This document shows, piece after piece, positions 33,877 through 46,066 of a stretch of 64,000 bases of DNA. Positions within the stretch are counted from its first letter, which is position 1. Every line of letters begins with the position of its first letter. Below the pieces are notes generated by a model. It saw only the letters and a list, made by a program, of their open reading frames with translations, was not told where the DNA came from and did no database searches. This DNA is from Roridomyces roridus (taxonomy: Eukaryota; Basidiomycota; Agaricomycetes; Agaricales; Mycenaceae): NCBI GenBank assembly GCA_029378245.1, contig JARKIF010000007.1, forward strand, positions 2,480,001 to 2,544,000, read 5' to 3'. Made by a program: the position numbers and the translations under genes.

Positions 33877-34487
33877 ATGTCCTCAATTCCCCACTCTCAC
33901 GGAGTCATCTTTGAGGCGGGGAGACTGGCTGCAGAGATTATAGAAACCGCGGCGAGAGATCGGGAAGAGGCCTTGGACGCGAGGGAAGCGAGATTGGTGC
34001 GTCAAGAAACACAATTACGGCGGAGAGAGCGGGACCTTGAAGCACGGGAGAAATCCTTCAAGTGGCAGCCCACTACCGTTATCCAGCGTCTGTGGCGCTG
34101 GTTCTTCATCGAGGGAATCGAGGAACCCGAAGGTGAGTTTGCATTTTATATTTTATTTTGCATCTTCGCAGGACACTCACTGGTGTAGAGTTCCAGTGCA
34201 AGTTCTGCCACGAAACGTTCAACAATCCTGTTCGGTGCGTCGCTCAACTCAGCCGCGCCGCGTTCGTTCACGCGCACAAATACTGTAGAGCGCCGTGTGA
34301 CCACACCTTCTGCAAAGCCTGCATTGAACAGTGGTTGAACGAACGGAGGAGCTCGAAGGAGCCAAAGCGGTGCTATTGCAGCAGGGAACTCACAATCGAG
34401 GAGTTGCGCCGCGACCGAGACACCGAGCGAGCGATGACGACAGCTGGACTCCGTCCTGTTTGGCTAGAGCCGGTGACGGTAGTTTGA
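33877..34487 (+). CDS. RING-finger protein, copy 2 (short)
   Basis: Exons 33877-34132, 34189-34234 and 34289-34487 give 166 aa. Compared with copy 1 it lacks the N-terminal Cys/His segment and has a shorter coiled coil (REARLVRQETQLRRRERDLEAREK). It keeps IQRLWRWFF, the RING (CKFC, CDHTFCKACIEQW, then KRCYCSRE) and the tail TTAGLRPVWLEPVTVV. The first intron uses a later acceptor (gtgtag) than copy 1; using the earlier cag would add a stop codon. The middle exon is 46 nt in both copies. Likely an E3 ubiquitin ligase or related zinc-binding protein. Confidence 0.8.
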
Positions 34488-35357
34488 CATTCGGCGAGAA
34501 CAATGTAATTCTTCGTGTCGGAAGCATGAGTTAGCTATTTGTGCAATACTTGTAACATCAATCTCAGTTCACTTCTGTTTCATCTGTCAATGAGTATCGT
34601 GGAATAAAGAGAGCCACAAAGTACTCACCAGTAAATCCCGAGTATAATTTGTCCGCCGTGGCCTGAGCTGCAAGCCTGGATTGTCCATCTTTATCGCCTT
34701 AAAAAAGACACGGGAAAAGTTAGCAGAATTCCCATATCAAAGACTGTTCAACTCACCCACATCAACCGCAGGGGAAAGAAAGCCATGCACAACCATCCCA
34801 TATGTATTTTAGCCTGCTCGAACGTTGCGTCAAGTCGAATTTTAGGGTGCAGAAAGTGGGGCCTGAGCGCAACATAGAATCTAGATGTATAATCCGGAGA
34901 TTATCTTATAAATCCAGCCTCGGGTGCCGCTGTACGTATGCCATAATGCCTGGAGATCGACGCATCGACGAGCGGGGGGCGTAAGATGCGTCCGAGTCGA
35001 TGACATGAGGAGGGCCCAGTCCAAGAAAAACTGAGCAGTGGATGATGATATAAGAGTCGGGTACTTTCGAAAGTTGTACAGGTGCCTTGGACGCAAACTG
35101 GATGCAGGCTGCAGCAAGAGCGCCAGACAAGAGCAGAATATCACAAGAATATCAACGCCGTATGGACCACCCGGACTGGTTGGGTCGTATTCCAGAAAAG
35201 ACGAGAACTGACTGTGGAAGCAAACGCAGGCACAATGGGGCAAGCAGAAGACGGTTCCGGAGAAGAGACGGAGAAAAGTGGAGATCATTGATCAATGATG
35301 CCAAACGGACGTCTCCCAAAAACACCATGAGCTCGACCTCTCTTCGCAAATGCCGCC
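34488..35357. other. Intergenic, no confident gene
   Basis: The first 150 bp match the 3' flank of RING1 beyond its MITE. The minus-strand frame 35288-34881 has a hydrophobic N-terminus but no recognised domain and overlaps promoter-like sequence, so I do not call it. Confidence 0.4.
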
Positions 35358-36579
35358 ATGCCCGCCCACACTTCAGCACTCGACGACGCGCCCTCGGGCG
35401 GCAAACTTAGAGCCCAGCTGGCTCATCTTCTCCCACGGCACGCCCGCTTCAATGTCCGTATCACCATCCACCAGCTCGGGAGCGTTCCCCTCCTCAGTGG
35501 CGAGTTTGGCTGCCGCTGGAGGTTCAAGAACACCACATTCTTAAAGGAGCGGGACCGTCGTGACTGCTGGGACCACGATTCCGGTGACAGCTATAGCATG
35601 GCTGGCAGCGACGATCCCCGTGTCTACGCTATCCCTCCTCGACGCAAAGGGTCATCTGACTCGAGCTTGTCGATGGAAGATGACTACCCCGAGGGTACCA
35701 CCTCGACGCGTGGCCGTACGCCATGGCTTCCCCTGCGGGACCACTCGGTGACTTGGGAGCACCCACTCTCGACCGTGGTGCAAATGTCCATCGAGCGGCA
35801 CACGCAGAAGCTCTTACCTCATCCATTCAAGCTCACCGTCCTCCAACGCGTCATCGCGCACGATCCCAACGCCCCAGCTAATCCCCGACTCGGCACCATC
35901 GAGCTCGACCTCGCCGAATTCGTCGACAGTGTTCCCAATAACGAGCAAGGCAAGAGCACCGTCACGCGGCGCTACCTCCTCTGCGATAGCAAGACCAACG
36001 CGACTCTACGCCTTTCCGTGCACGTCGAGCCCACCCCGAGCAGACATGCTCTCCCCCCACTTCATCGCCCCGCCCCTTCCCCTCGATGACGTCTTCGCAG
36101 GGTCGTCGTCGACGCTCCTGGATATACAGCGCACGCGACCCCGTGCGCTGAATCTCTATTCACACTCGCCCGTCGACCCTGGCGTCTTTGACGTGCGTGC
36201 CCTCCCCCACGCCTACGGAACAGATGCCACCACCTCCCTAATCGACGCACTCTTTAACCCTACGCCCGTGCGCGACCCGAGGCTCCTCAATCCGTTCACC
36301 AAGCTTGTCACTGAGGAGGAGGATGAGACGGTACAGGACGCGGTGTTGGGCAGCGGCAACTCGAGGACGAGGGTTAGTGTGGATCAGCCACAGCGGATGA
36401 CGCTGGTGTCTACCGCTAGCTCCCCCACGACACTGGCCCTCAGTATGAATGGCTCCACCCCGCCATCTGCACGCCCGCGCTGGTGGACCTTGAAGCCTAC
36501 CCGCGGTCGTAGCGAAAGTGCAAGTCGGAGTTGCCTCAGCCCCGCTACATCTCCAGGGGCGCGCGTAGCCGTAGGCTAA
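35358..36579 (+). CDS. NT-C2 domain protein with one frameshift
   Basis: Residues ~28-60 (ARFNVRITIHQLG, then GEFGCRWRFKN) and ~128-220 (VTWEHPLSTVVQMSIERH, LGTIELDLAEFVD, TRRYLLCDSKTNATLRLSV) are a classic NT-C2 (EEIG1/EHBP1 N-terminal type) membrane-binding fold. In fungi this is usually a single-copy protein of cell-surface or actin-membrane function. The conserved post-domain motif PHFIAPPLP and the following ALFNP-type motif lie in the +1 frame. Removing one base from the C6 run at 36053-36058 restores the frame to 36579, for about 406 aa. No intron fits. I suspect a homopolymer sequence error in an otherwise conserved gene, but a real lesion cannot be excluded. Confidence 0.82.
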
Positions 36580-39174
36580 ACCTCCCACTCTCGCTCCCGG
36601 CCCACGCTGCTACCGCACGTACCTACTTAACTTATACACTATCTAGATACTTGCTGTGCTTGTCGTTGTCACCGCTAAATACTCCCACATTGCATATTTG
36701 GATCACTTGTAATTGGGATCAGAATATATTGTACATCTTATGCTAAACGCGAAATGCGGCTAGATTTATTGCCTAATACGGATGCTGGCGTCGTGGCCCG
36801 TTTTGGAAACCCGTCGAGCGAAGAGGCAGACACACAAGCCCCTGCGCGTCAGGATAATCACCACCGATAATCACCACCGAGTGATTCGGTGGTGATTCGG
36901 TGGTGATTGGAGCGCAGCACTCGTGTGAGCACGGCCGGATTCTCGCATACCACCCTCGCTTCCGTGTGTATGCAGTCAGAGTAGGCGTTAGGAGACGCGC
37001 CTCTGGATAAGCTTGAATATGAGGCAGTGGGAGGAGGTATGACGACGTACCGAAGTCCCCAGTCTCCCCTGAAGACTTCCCTGATGTACTCTACTCCGAC
37101 ATCCTCCAGATCTAGATTCAATCGTCAGTGGAGGACAGGTAACGATAGAGCGAGTCCAGCTACCTCATCCTTTTCAAATCCTCCTCCAGCGCCGTGCATC
37201 ACGCATCTCGGACCCGCTCCGCCCTCGATACAAGGTGCTCCTCGTTCCCGAAGTCTGCGGCAAGACGCGTCGGTCGAGGATGTATGATGATGAATCCGCT
37301 CCCGCCCTCGCTCCGACGTAGGAGAGGTGCAGTGGCCAGGGATCTTCTACCACACTCCAAGTCGTCCCTATCCTCCTCACGCCCATCACATCCCTCGACC
37401 CCCAACGCCGCGCTTCGCTCATCACGGACCCCGCGCTCTCGTACAAGGCCCACGAGAAAGGTCCTGTGCGGCGTGTAGGGTGGCCAGCACTCGATATCCA
37501 CCCTTGCCCTCGGTAGGCACTCCTGCTGCCCGAAAGGTGGGCAGAACAACGTCGGTGAAGGTCGGCGTTACTCTGACGCAGCAACGAGCGAGCATCGCTG
37601 GATGCGGCTAGCAGCACGAGCGCGCGCAGGGGGCATAACGGGAGCGTGAATGAGTCATTCTCGCGCTCCTCAGCCCACGCCGCGTCCCTGCTGCGAAGGG
37701 CATCCCGGAGTCACATGGCGGAAAGCGCCGCGCAGACGAAGGGGAGGCTGCACCCCGAGCTAAGGAGCAGATACGGGAGCCCGGCGGCAGATGGAAGCGC
37801 TTGCGGGAGGCGAGTCTGCGCGTCGATGAGCCATCGCGAATTCCAGACAGCGAGACGCCAGTCTGGCGATGGGGGACGGGAGAGAGACGGTATGGGAATG
37901 GGCGCCAGATGCGAGAACGCCGCGAGGGCGATGTGCGAGCGGTAGCCATGCGTGATGGGGTGCATATAGACGAAAGGGTTACGAGGCGGGCCTAGACAAG
38001 AGTGGGAGGAGGAGGAGAGATAGATCCGAGGAAGCGATGTCTGTGTCACTCGCAGACCTTAGAACGTGGGGCGGTCATCGTCGTCCTGGGAAAGGAGGTC
38101 AGCAGCCTACGTGAAGGCAGATGTAAGCCTGCGTACCTCGTCTGACAGTATTCCTCCTGGCTACAATCATAAAGGAAGCGTGAGTGAGCCCAGTCCCGCC
38201 CTCCCACGCCTCCCGGCGTCCCCCTGCAGCCCCCAAGTGACGCAACCCAGACGGAGGAGAAGCTCCACCGCGAGCCGAGAGCAGACACGGGGAACTCGAC
38301 GGTTGATAGAAATTTACGGGAGTCTTCTTCCTCTCGAATGAGCCCTGCTCGACCCGCAGCGAGTTTCTCCGTACTCCTTCCCTCCGACAGCGAGACATCG
38401 GTCTGGCAATGTGTGGCGGCGAGAACGACGGTATGTGGCAATGGGTGCCAAATGCGAGAACGCCACGGTTGTGAGCGATGCGTGATCACAGGTGCGTGTA
38501 GACGATGCGTCGGGACGGGAGTAGCAGGAGGAGAGGGGTGAGGCGGTGAAGAAGGGGAGGGACGGGCATGAGGATCGACAGTTTGCGTCACCCTGGGCAA
38601 GCTTGAAGGAGGTCAGTAGTCCGCTTCAAGAGAGATAAAAGCCGAGTACCTTGTCCCAGTCTAAGACTATTCCCTCCTCCATAAACTCGAATGGGTAAGG
38701 ACGCAGGCTTGGAGGAGACCCGTGTCAATCCAAGGAGATGAAGTCGGCGCTCACAGGGACATCCGACGGGTCCCTGTGATGAGCACCAATGGATTCAGAT
38801 CCGTCGAGTGAAAGGAAGCTGGATTCGCACGCGTTGGGAGCGGATATCGAGAGTGTCTGCAAGTCGAGGACGACTGATTGACTCGAGCATCCGTGGAGAC
38901 TCTGTGGTGGGTATTGGTCCAGGTATGGGCCGCTGAATGCGGAAGCACCTGAATCCGTCGGGACCGTGGAAGCTGAATTGGCCCCGCGTGTAGAAGCGTA
39001 GGGGCAGGCATCGAGAGCACTCGAGAGAGTCGCGACACAGGAATCGGATCAGCAAGCCGACACTCGCATGTAACGTTCACGCGACATCACCGCTTCTTCA
39101 CGTTGTCCCCGACCTTCACGTTCCGCCACTGTCTTTAATCCTTGTCCAATCCTTCACCCAGCCTACAGTCAGTG
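36580..39174. repeat. GC-rich region with diverged direct repeats
   Basis: No protein family is recognised. An inverted repeat of CACCACCGA units (36856-36908) can form a hairpin. Segments at 37847-37960 and 38389-38500 share GACAGCGAGAC, TCTGGC and TGCGAGAACGCC at an offset of about 540 bp. A second motif set around AGGAGGTCAGCAGCC/GTACC, present near 38095-38150 and 38605-38680, follows the same offset. A weaker third copy lies near 37130-37190. On the minus strand these look like repeated exon ends (a G before gtacgc or gtactc), so a decayed tandem gene family is possible. Confidence 0.4.
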
Positions 39175-40730
39175 ATGGATCGCAAAATCAACATGCCCGA
39201 GATTCTGGACATCATCTTCCGTCTCGTTTGCAATCCCCGAAAATCTGGTGACGCCGGAACGGAAAGTCTGGCTGCTCTAGCCAGGACTTGCACGACGTTT
39301 CGTAATCCTGCTCTGAATATCCTGTGGTGTCATCAGTCCAGTGTCCAGTCAGCTCTGACCCTGTTCCCGCAGGATCTGTGGGTGTCAAACCAGACGAAGT
39401 TTGAGGTGAGCTATCGGACCTTCGCGGTCTATCGTATGTTGACTAGATAATCTGAAACAGTTCATGTACTTTGCGCGTGTTCGGTCGTTCAAAATCGACT
39501 CCATGGTCGAGCTCCCCATCGATGTTCTCCAAGCACTCGCTTTGCAGTGCCCCACGACTCACATGTTTCCCAATCTACGAAACATTAAATGGTTCAGGCT
39601 CTATAACGAGCCCAACATTCTCCCCGTTCTCCAAATATTCTCAGCACCTCGGCTGGCCTCGATTGGTTTGACGCCCGGCCATTCCGAGGAAGAGCTGGTT
39701 GCTCTGCGGACTCTAGGTCATAGATGGCCAGCCTTGACGAATCTGGCACTTCTCTATCGCCAGATCCATATGCCAACACTATCCCCCTCATCCGCGCAGT
39801 CACCACCGAGCTCGTTCGAGCCCTCCCCAAGCTCGAGACCTTCCAAGCGAAAATCAACGTGGAGACGTTTATGGAGCTTTTAAAGCTCCTCAATCTCCAA
39901 TCCGTGCGCGGGAATGTTGTACAATACCCCGAAACGACTCCTTCCTTCGCGGCCTCGGCCTTCCCAGCTTTGCGGAAGCTCTCAATCGCGATACGGCCAA
40001 AGTTGATCATTCAGCTCCTTTCTACCGTCCATTTCCACACCTTCGCATCACTCAAACTCACTTTCGATGCAGGTTTGGGAACCACGCTACCGAACGCTGC
40101 CACAATTGCAAGCTTATACACCGCCATTGCCGGCCATTGCTCCCCTTCTTCCCTCACGATGCTCTCCATCCGGGACAGCCACCTCTACGCGGAGAACCCC
40201 GACGTCGAGATCCCATTGGGCGGCGATTTCGAGAGTTATGCGGTTGGGCCCGACGCCCTGCGGATACTCAAGCCGTTCACCAATCTCACATCTCTCATCC
40301 TGGAGCCTTATCACGGATTCGACATCAAGGATACCACGATCTTGAAGATGGCGCCGTCGTGGTTGAATTTGTAAACGCTCCATCTCGCGTGTAACAACCC
40401 CCAGCGTCTTATGAGGTATTCCCCATGGGTCACGATGAAGGGTATCCAGATTCTTTCTATTTTCTGCAGACGGCTCAAATGTCTCACGTTACTGTTCGAC
40501 GCGACCGAGACCCAACTTATAGATCGTCTCCCGGAGATTTTTCCGCGACATTTTCCCCAAAGGAAGCTCAAATTTCTGGACGTCACCTTTTCGCCAATCG
40601 AAGACCACCGGGCCGTCACCGACGTGCTCAAATCACTATTCCCGAAGGTCAGGCGTCTTTCATATCGGCAACAAGCACAAGATGAGCATAGGGTGCTTTG
40701 GTGGATGGTGTCGTTGGAGCTCCGCTATTT
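39175..40730 (+). pseudogene. F-box/LRR-like gene 3, decayed
   Basis: Start MDRKINMPEILDIIFRLV with an F-box-like N-terminus (SLAALARTCTTFRNPALNILW). An intron is likely at 39403-39460. Two breaks follow: a frame change around 39760-39790 (NLALLYRQ in one frame, IPLIRAVTTELVRALPKLE in the next) and a stop at 40372 (PSWLNL-stop), with homologous LRR-like sequence resuming at about 40405 (RLMRYSPW, LTLLFDATE). No intron rescues the second break cleanly. It is probably a pseudogene of the F-box family seen four more times in the window. Confidence 0.65.
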
Positions 40731-41819
40731 TGAATCGGTGTGCAATGTTTCTCTTATCGGCATTGTGAATTTTCACCTGAACCTCGAATGCGTCGCAGAA
40801 TATATTGCAGTACCTGCAAGAGAACCCGCCCATTTGATTGTGCACGCGACGCGGAGGATGGATATTGGATTGGAGAAGATGTCCTATAGCCCAGGATACG
40901 AGCAAAGTTCAAGATTTGTACCGTCACAGTCGAGGTCGGAATATGGCAGTTCAGAAATAGGAGAAACAAGACTCATGATTGTGGACGTATTTGCTTTCGT
41001 AATCCCTCCTCTCATGACTTCACCCACGACTCACTCTTGCCCGCAGTGCGGTTCCGGCTTGGTCCAGGGCACGCATCCACAGAGCAGAGATTATTTGCGC
41101 CACCGGCTATCCGAATTGAACTCGTTAATCGCTGCCTTGAACGCCGAACGCGATGCCCTCCAAGCAGAATCGGATGCCATCGTCTACCCGGTTCTCTCCC
41201 TCCCTCCGGAAGCCATGGCCGAGATCTTCGAGCATTGCGTTGCCAGCAAGACCATCCCCTCTCCATCGTCCGCACCGTTGCTGTTGACGCAGGTCTGTCG
41301 TCAATGGCGTCAGATTGCGTTCGCTACACCCCGGCTATGGAAGTCTTTGACCTTTCAGGGGCGTGTGCGCGAGGAGGTGATAAACATGTGGCTCTCTCGA
41401 TCTGGGAATGTTCCTCTGGACCACAACGTGGAAACCAGGGACCCCTCCACACTGGGTGTTCTGCTCGATGCCAGCCTTCAGCATGCGCACCGTTGGGAGG
41501 AGATGGCCTTCGTCATTCCGTTCTCGTCCATGAGAAGGCTCAATTTCGGAGACGTCTTGCTGCCCCTGTTACGCAAGATTTCCGTCGACAGCGATTATTC
41601 GTACAAAGGAAACATCGTATCGCACCCGATAGTGATACGCAACGCGCCGGCACTACGAGAGGCACATATCGGGACCATCCCCCGCCGGAAGTTCCACCTT
41701 CCGTGGTGCCAGTTGGAGACCCTGACATTGCGTACCATCAGTCTCATCGAATGTCTCTCAATTCTTGAGCAGTGCTCAGAACTCCGGAACCTCGTCTTGT
41801 TCCGCGCTTCGTTCATGTC

Positions 41820-44800
41820 TGGAAGTTGAATTTAGATTTGAGGCAGCCACAGATATTCGTTGGGGGTGGAGGAGCAGCGGAAGGTTCAACTTCCCGAACT
41901 GCTGATCTCCAGGTCGTAGGGCGATGGTGAGGCGTGAGGATGAACCCATGACGGAGACGCCAGAGGAGGGCATCACCAACGCCCGCGGCTAACCCACCAA
42001 AAAGCGGCGAAGGAGATCCATCAAGTAGGAGTCAAGTTAGAAACTCGTCACGGGGTGTAACAGAGTGTTGGAAATCCAAATCCAGGCTCCAAAACCAGAA
42101 TGCCGATAGAGCATGGAATGTGATGAAGGGCCAGGACGGAAGGCCAAAATCGAAAACAGGCCTAAGCAAATCCAAGTAGCTTGTGAATCGAATGGACTCG
42201 AGTGGGTATTGGTGGGTTGATGCTAGGTGTGCTATGGCCAGACATCGAAAGGGTAGGAGGTGGAACCAAATATAAAGTGAATGCAGAAGTCAACTCGGTA
42301 GGACCGTTAGACAGCGGTGAACGGAAGCGCGGGAGAGACCGGTTATCCAAGCTACAGGGCGTAAATCAAGGGAATTGTGATAGAAGTGAAGACGGGAATT
42401 GCGAGATGCGCAGTTCGGAAGGGCCAATGGGAGAATTGAATATTCCAGGTTGAAAGACCGAGCGTCGCAAGTAGAGATCGTGGTACCAAGAACAACACAA
42501 ATCAAATATCCAAAGCTGGAACGCCAGTTAAGGGTGTTGAACATGAAGACAAACATTGTGGCCGAAGGAAGTAGGACTCGTTCCGAGCCTTTAATGAAAC
42601 CAGGAATCAGGATTGAGTCAGAAGATTCCGATGGCAGGGGAACGAGCGTAGTTGGTCGATCAACAAACACAGGATTCATGTATCAGGATAAACGAAGAGG
42701 CCGCCGTTGGAAGCACTGTCCCTTCAAGTACACAGAATCAAAATTTGAAAGGGATGCAGAATCTCGGACACCAGTGCACACATTCCAATGGCCCGGGATC
42801 AAAGGTCGAAACAATGAAGTGCAGTTTGGATGATACAAGAACATCGGAGGTTGAAGAATGCACGGTGTCGGATACCGGTTTACGCAGAATGCAATGAAGG
42901 ATTCCACAAGATGGCATCATGTGCTAGAGTGGTGGAATGAAGCTCGGATGTGACGACAAATACAAGATTGAAGGATGCACGGTTTCGAATGCCAATACAC
43001 AAGATAATTAAACGGAAATCCAATGAGACAGCATTGAAGGCCGAAGGGACGGAGACGGAATGTAGTCCGTAGGGTGCGATGCAAGTTCTAGGTTGACAAT
43101 TGATGTGCGAGCGGAGTGAGTCAGGTGCTGCTAGAGGACAGAAGGGAGCTCGGATGTCATAATGAACACAAGATCGAAGGGTGCACGGTTTCGAATACCA
43201 GTGTACAAGAGAAGCAAACAGAAAATTCAACAAGATGGCATTGAAGGCCGAAGGGAAGGAATGTACTTTGTATGGTACAAAGAGCATGAAATCAAATGTA
43301 AGATTCCAAGTCAAAACCCGAGGCGCGAGCGAAGTGAGTTCCATGACAAGACATAGGCGGGCAACAATGTCCAGAATATTGGAGTCTACAACGCAAAGGA
43401 GGGGACCATCACAAATCCAGTGGTTGAGTCAAGTTGAAGTTGGATTGTCGACGAGAACCGTAAGTGAAGTTAGATGTGGAATATAAGGCCCTTAGCGGGA
43501 CAGGCAATCCAGCGCTGGAGGCATGGATGCATATGATGACTCGAAGAGGGGCAACTCAGAAAGAGAAGGTCCGACACTTTCGATATCAGAGGAAGGGATA
43601 TGCTCGATGTCGGGTAAGCAGCACTTTGGATGTGTGATATGAAGAACTTCAAGGCAAGTTGATGATCCACCGGACGGACAAATCCGGCTTTCGATAGCAG
43701 AGGAAGACAGCAATTCAGTAAATGTGTCGGAACTGGATGCCCCAAAATGCATGGGAACTGGATGCCCAAATTGAATTGGGAACTGGATGCCCGTAAAGAA
43801 GTGGGAACTCGATGCCCATACAGAAAGGGAACTCGATGCTCATACAGAAAGGGAAATTGATGCCCGTAAAGAATGGGAACTCGATGCCCATACAGAATAG
43901 GAACTTGATGCCCGTAAAGAATGGGAACTTGATGCCCAGAAATGAATGGGAACTTGATGCCCGTAAGGAATGGGAATGGGAACTCGATGCCCAGAAATGA
44001 ATGGGAACTTGATGCCCGTAAGGAATGGGAACTTGATGCCCGTAAGGAATGGGAACTCGATGCCCGTAAGGAATGGGAACTTGATGCCCAAAAAGAGTGG
44101 GAACTCGATGCCCAAAAAGAATGGGAACTTGATGCCCAAAAAAAAAAAAAAAAAAAAAAGGTGGGAACTCGATGCCCAAAAACAAATGGGAACTCGATGC
44201 CCGTAAAGAAAGAACGGGGACTAGATGCCCGAAAAACAAATGGGAACTAGATGCCCGTAATGAAAGAGTTGGGAACTGGATGCCCGAATTGAATGAATCA
44301 TGGGAACTTGCCCACCGAATGTCTGAAGAGAACTCGATGCCCAACAATAGCGGAGGAGTAAAGCAATCCAGCGCTCGAGGGCGTAGATGCATAGAGTAAT
44401 TGGGAGCTCACAGCCAGGAAGAAGAAACCAGTAGCAGAGAAGCAGCACTCGGGCAACAAGAGCAGAGGATAATCAAGCATCCTGGGGCATAGGGAACAGT
44501 GATAGCATTGACAGTGCGGAGAGGAATGAGATGTACAAATTGGGTGCAGGCAATGAGACCGTTGACAGAGGACAAGACCAGAACAGGCTCGACTGATAGC
44601 AGGGGATATAGCCCATTCGACGGTAGATGAATAAGTCTTGATGGTGTACAAGGCTCGGCATGGAGGAATACATGGGGGAAGAAGCAAATGGAGGTTCATA
44701 GGACCAGTAGAACTCACCTCATCCAAGCTACCACTCATTTATGTTGTCCCATTGAAAGTCACGAAGTCCGGGTGAAGAAAGTGTATCCAGAATAAAGCGG

Positions 44801-44960
44801 GGCAAGAAAGGTGTTCTGGGCAATGATAGTGGAAGAAAGAAGAGCAGATGTGGCCAGAGAAAGATTTTGGAAGTGTTGGAGGATGGATTCGTCGACGTAG
44901 GCGCTCCATTGCATGAAGTGCTGGCGGATTGTCGTGGTGTGATGAGAGAAGCACAGGTCA
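41820..44960. mobile_element. 3.1-kb non-coding insertion, TG...CA with CATGTC duplication
   Basis: The insert begins TGGAAGTTGAA, ends CACAGGTCA and is flanked by CATGTC (41814-41819, 44961-44966). TG/CA ends plus a 5-6 bp duplication are what LTR retroelements leave. I see no gag, protease, reverse transcriptase or integrase motif, and no direct terminal repeats. It might be an unusually long solo LTR, or a non-autonomous derivative. Internal sequence shows related segments (GCACGGTTTCGAAT, GCATTGAAGGCCGAAGGG) repeated two to three times at 42840-43260, and a minisatellite. Confidence 0.72.
43733..44345. repeat. 24-bp minisatellite with an A22 run
   Basis: About 25 tandem copies of a 24-bp unit, with 25-27 bp variants, around GGGAACTCGATGCCC-gtaaagaat. 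The minus strand reads as an eight-residue repeat of the type GIKFPFLT, without evidence of being coding. A pure A22 tract lies at 44138-44159. It sits within the 3.1-kb insertion. Confidence 0.88.
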
Positions 44961-45717
44961 CATGTCACTCCGCTGTCACAAGAATCAGTACTGCTTTCGC
45001 AAGCTCATCAGTACTACACATGTGATCACAGCGGCGGCAGGGGCATCATCCATTGTCAATCTGCCCCGGCTGGAGTCGTTGCGAATGGTCTCGGAAGATG
45101 GCTTCCTGCTGGAACATCTAACGCTGCCACGTTTGCACCGACTTGCCATTGGCAATTATCACTTCTTCGAACGCCACGTCGCAACAGTGGGGCCATTTAT
45201 TCATCGCTCGCAAAGCCCCCTCCACGAGATCGAACTCCCCACCCGTCACAACGCACCAGATGCTTTTCGGGCGTTCCTGCTCCCGTTCTCCGATTCAGTC
45301 AGCCACCTCACGCTGACCTGGCGTTATGAAAATTGCAGACTCCGAAAAATCTTTACCACATTGGCAACACCGGATCTGCTCCCTCGCCTCGAGCAACTTA
45401 GCTTGCGCGGTGGCAGCCCTCTGATGGGTAAGGAATACCGTGCTCTTGCCGACGCCTTGTGCTGTCGCCGTGCAGCATCCACAACTGTGTTGCATTTTGT
45501 GCTCCTGGATTTCGTCTTGAGTGGTCATTTTTCTGAGGATAACCCAGAGCAGATCCTGGATTGCTGCAGGAAAGATGAATCGTTCGTGGCACTTGCCAGT
45601 GTCCCCGGCATCCGGGTGCGGGTCGTTATCAACGGACTGGTGCAAAAGGAGCCCGCGGTTTTTGATTCGATAGTGAGCTTTCCCGACCTCTCTTCGCGGT
45701 GGTCTCCAGAATCCTGA

Positions 45718-46066
45718 TATATCTTCAGGATGTTGGCCTGTCTTGAACGATCGAGTACACTTGCTTTCGATTCAACGTAGTATATACCACTTACTTGTGG
45801 GATTGTACGTAAGAGTCCAACGATAATTTATCGTGTTCTCGCTATAGGCTCGAGTGCTTGATGCTGTGCGTCATTACCAGACGCTTTGGTTGAGCACTAA
45901 TTTCTCGATCAAGGTGGGACAGGATCAAAGCTGGGGAACTTTGTCCCATTGTTCTCCAGCTCTCGACAGCCCAGCACCAAAGCGCGTGGAAGGTTTAAAA
46001 GGTAATGATGCGGGCTGCCTATGGAAGTCCGCCCGATTCCCCTTCCATTGACTATCACCTGGGACG
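45718..46066. other. Intergenic, no gene seen
   Basis: Short AT-richer stretch between the F-box gene end and the HMG-box gene. It should hold the terminator of the first and promoter of the second; no TATA box is obvious. Confidence 0.5.

Larger units (their letters stand above)
41014..45717 (+). pseudogene. F-box/LRR-like gene 4, split by a 3.1-kb insertion
   Basis: The 5' part (41014-41819) starts MTSPTTHSCPQCGSGLVQ, with a Cys pair, a coiled coil (LSELNSLIAALNAERDALQAE) and an F-box (LSLPPEAMAEIFEHCV). The 3' part (44967-45717) holds the rest of the LRR-like tail (LPRLESLRMVS, LEQLSLRGG). Joined across one copy of the flanking CATGTC the frame is open throughout, about 518 codons, and it parallels the uninterrupted gene at 54491. 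The insertion introduces a stop six bases in, so the present allele should make only the first ~270 residues. The coding halves show no other damage, which implies a recent insertion. Confidence 0.85.

Noticed and set aside
34881..35288. Minus-strand 135-codon frame with hydrophobic start as a secreted protein
   Set aside because: No homologous motif, no TATA or splice support, and it overlaps the probable promoter of the NT-C2 gene.
43715..44392. 225-codon minus-strand frame of GIKFPF-type repeats as a structural protein
   Set aside because: It is the translation of a 24-bp minisatellite inside a transposon-like insert, with no start context, no promoter and no non-repeat domain.
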